Assembly: GCF_020687805.1 (NCBI RefSeq)
Contig: NZ_JAJEWQ010000002.1
Span: forward strand, 561,300 to 625,299
Origin: Planctobacterium marinum
GTDB lineage: Bacteria; Pseudomonadota; Gammaproteobacteria; Enterobacterales; Alteromonadaceae
DNA: 64,000 nucleotides
Direction: 5' to 3'
A program made the position numbers and the translations under genes. The notes below the pieces were generated by a model. The model saw only the letters and a list, made by a program, of their open reading frames with translations, was not told where the DNA came from and ran no database searches. Of this stretch, positions 63,725 to 64,000 are shown piece by piece (the stretch's first letter is position 1; every line of letters begins with the position of its first letter).

Positions 63725-64000
63725 ATGAAAACATTAATTAAATTTTTAACAGTAATAAGCTTAGCATTTAGCAGTACAGTGTTTGCTCATGCAGGGATAA
63801 AACTTGAATCTAGTTTGCCTGCGAATAATGCAATGCTGATGGAAGCTCCACAAGAATTATCACTGACATTTAACAAAGGAGTTCGTTTAGTCAAAGTATC
63901 TTTAAAAAATAAGCAGGGTAAGAAAGTTAAGTTTGGATTCAAGCCATCAAAGCAAGCGTCCCAAAATTATACTTGGAAATTGCCTAAATTATCTCCAGAA
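63725..64000 (+). CDS. copC: CopC-like periplasmic copper-binding protein, partial
   Basis: The frame runs from ATG 63725 (AGAGG upstream) to the window end without a stop, 92 codons. The signal peptide ends TVFAHAG, so that His is at the mature N-terminus, as in CopC where it binds Cu2+. Then follows the CopC pattern SSLPANNAMLMEAPQELSLT and FNKGVRLVKVSLKN. It is 26 bases after the reductase fusion and probably the next gene of the copper operon, perhaps before a CopD-like gene outside the window. Confidence 0.78.
   Translation, partial: MKTLIKFLTVISLAFSSTVFAHAGIKLESSLPANNAMLMEAPQELSLTFNKGVRLVKVSLKNKQGKKVKFGFKPSKQASQNYTWKLPKLSPE

Larger units (their letters stand above)
22854..64000. mobile_element. 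Genomic island inserted in phoH (right end outside window)
   Basis: Three observations support an insertion: the chromosomal phoH loses similarity abruptly at about 22853; the sequence from there on is visibly richer in A and T than the first 22.8 kb; and its cargo (metal efflux, envelope modification, two-component system) is typical accessory content. No integrase, transposase or conjugation gene is visible in the 41 kb seen, so the mobility module and the 3' half of phoH should lie beyond 64000. The content could also be several nested insertions. The exact left base is uncertain by a few nucleotides. Confidence 0.6.

Noticed and set aside
1-64000. CRISPR arrays, rRNA and tRNA genes
   Set aside because: No regularly spaced repeats and no tRNA- or rRNA-like sequences were recognised on reading; a dedicated scan was not possible.

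Overview
The window is chromosomal DNA of a marine-type gammaproteobacterium, most likely an Alteromonadaceae relative (order Alteromonadales). The evidence is the gene order mutH | rppH-ptsP-lgt-thyA, the rluA-rapA pair, and the protein families around them. No rRNA, tRNA or CRISPR was seen. The sequence falls into two parts that differ visibly in base composition. Bases 1 to about 22,850 are a normal housekeeping backbone of moderate GC. From about 22,854 to the end the DNA is AT-rich accessory sequence that I read as one genomic island, or several stacked insertions, whose far end lies outside the window.

Backbone (1-22,850): a partial secreted protein, an M14 carboxypeptidase-like exported enzyme, the CYTH-CHAD triphosphatase YgiF, a membrane-anchored AraC-type regulator, mutH, rppH-ptsP (RNA 5' end processing and nitrogen PTS), lgt, a GNAT acetyltransferase, thyA, a CheY-CheX response regulator with a PAS-GGDEF diguanylate cyclase, a family 3 solute-binding protein, ampG, two poorly known proteins, rluA and rapA. 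A degenerate 197-bp inverted-repeat element, MITE-like, lies between rapA and phoH.

Island entry: the chromosomal phoH (PIN-PhoH ATPase) is cut exactly at its P-loop. About 250 bp further on, the island carries its own complete, diverged phoH, which looks like a replacement for the gene it broke. Next come an unrecognised operon (24.7-27.0 kb) containing two small paralogous proteins, a DUF3147 membrane protein, and a BlaI-type repressor with an M56 peptidase ahead of an HME-type (Co/Zn/Cd-like) RND efflux operon with HupE-like, anchored and DUF6488 accessory proteins (27.8-36.5 kb).

The middle of the island (36.9-53.6 kb, nearly all on the minus strand) is a self-contained envelope-remodelling regulon: an LtaS-like phosphoglycerol transferase, DgkA, GtrA, an ArnT-like glycosyltransferase, a GtrB/ArnC-like glycosyltransferase, two EptA-type phosphoethanolamine transferases, an Omp85-family protein, a DUF3108 protein, a PAP2 phosphatase, a DUF5916 outer-membrane protein and a PmrAB/QseBC-like two-component system. 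Four promoters here share one architecture: three 6-bp boxes on an 11-bp period, with CTTAAG closest to the gene and exactly 10 bp before a -10-like hexamer. One stands in front of each of the four transcription units, including that of the two-component system itself. This PmrA-box-like regulon is the most informative structure in the window. The first EptA has lost three catalytic residues and looks like a pseudoenzyme; the second is intact.

The last part (53.8-64 kb, plus strand) is a copper/silver efflux operon: a Met/His-rich periplasmic protein, a DUF411 protein, CusC-, CusB- and CusA-like proteins (CusB carries two C-terminal CusF domains, the second degenerate), a PepSY membrane protein, a PepSY-ferredoxin-reductase fusion and the start of a CopC-like protein. 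As a whole the island couples metal export to surface charge modification, which fits metal-rich or antimicrobial-peptide-rich habitats.
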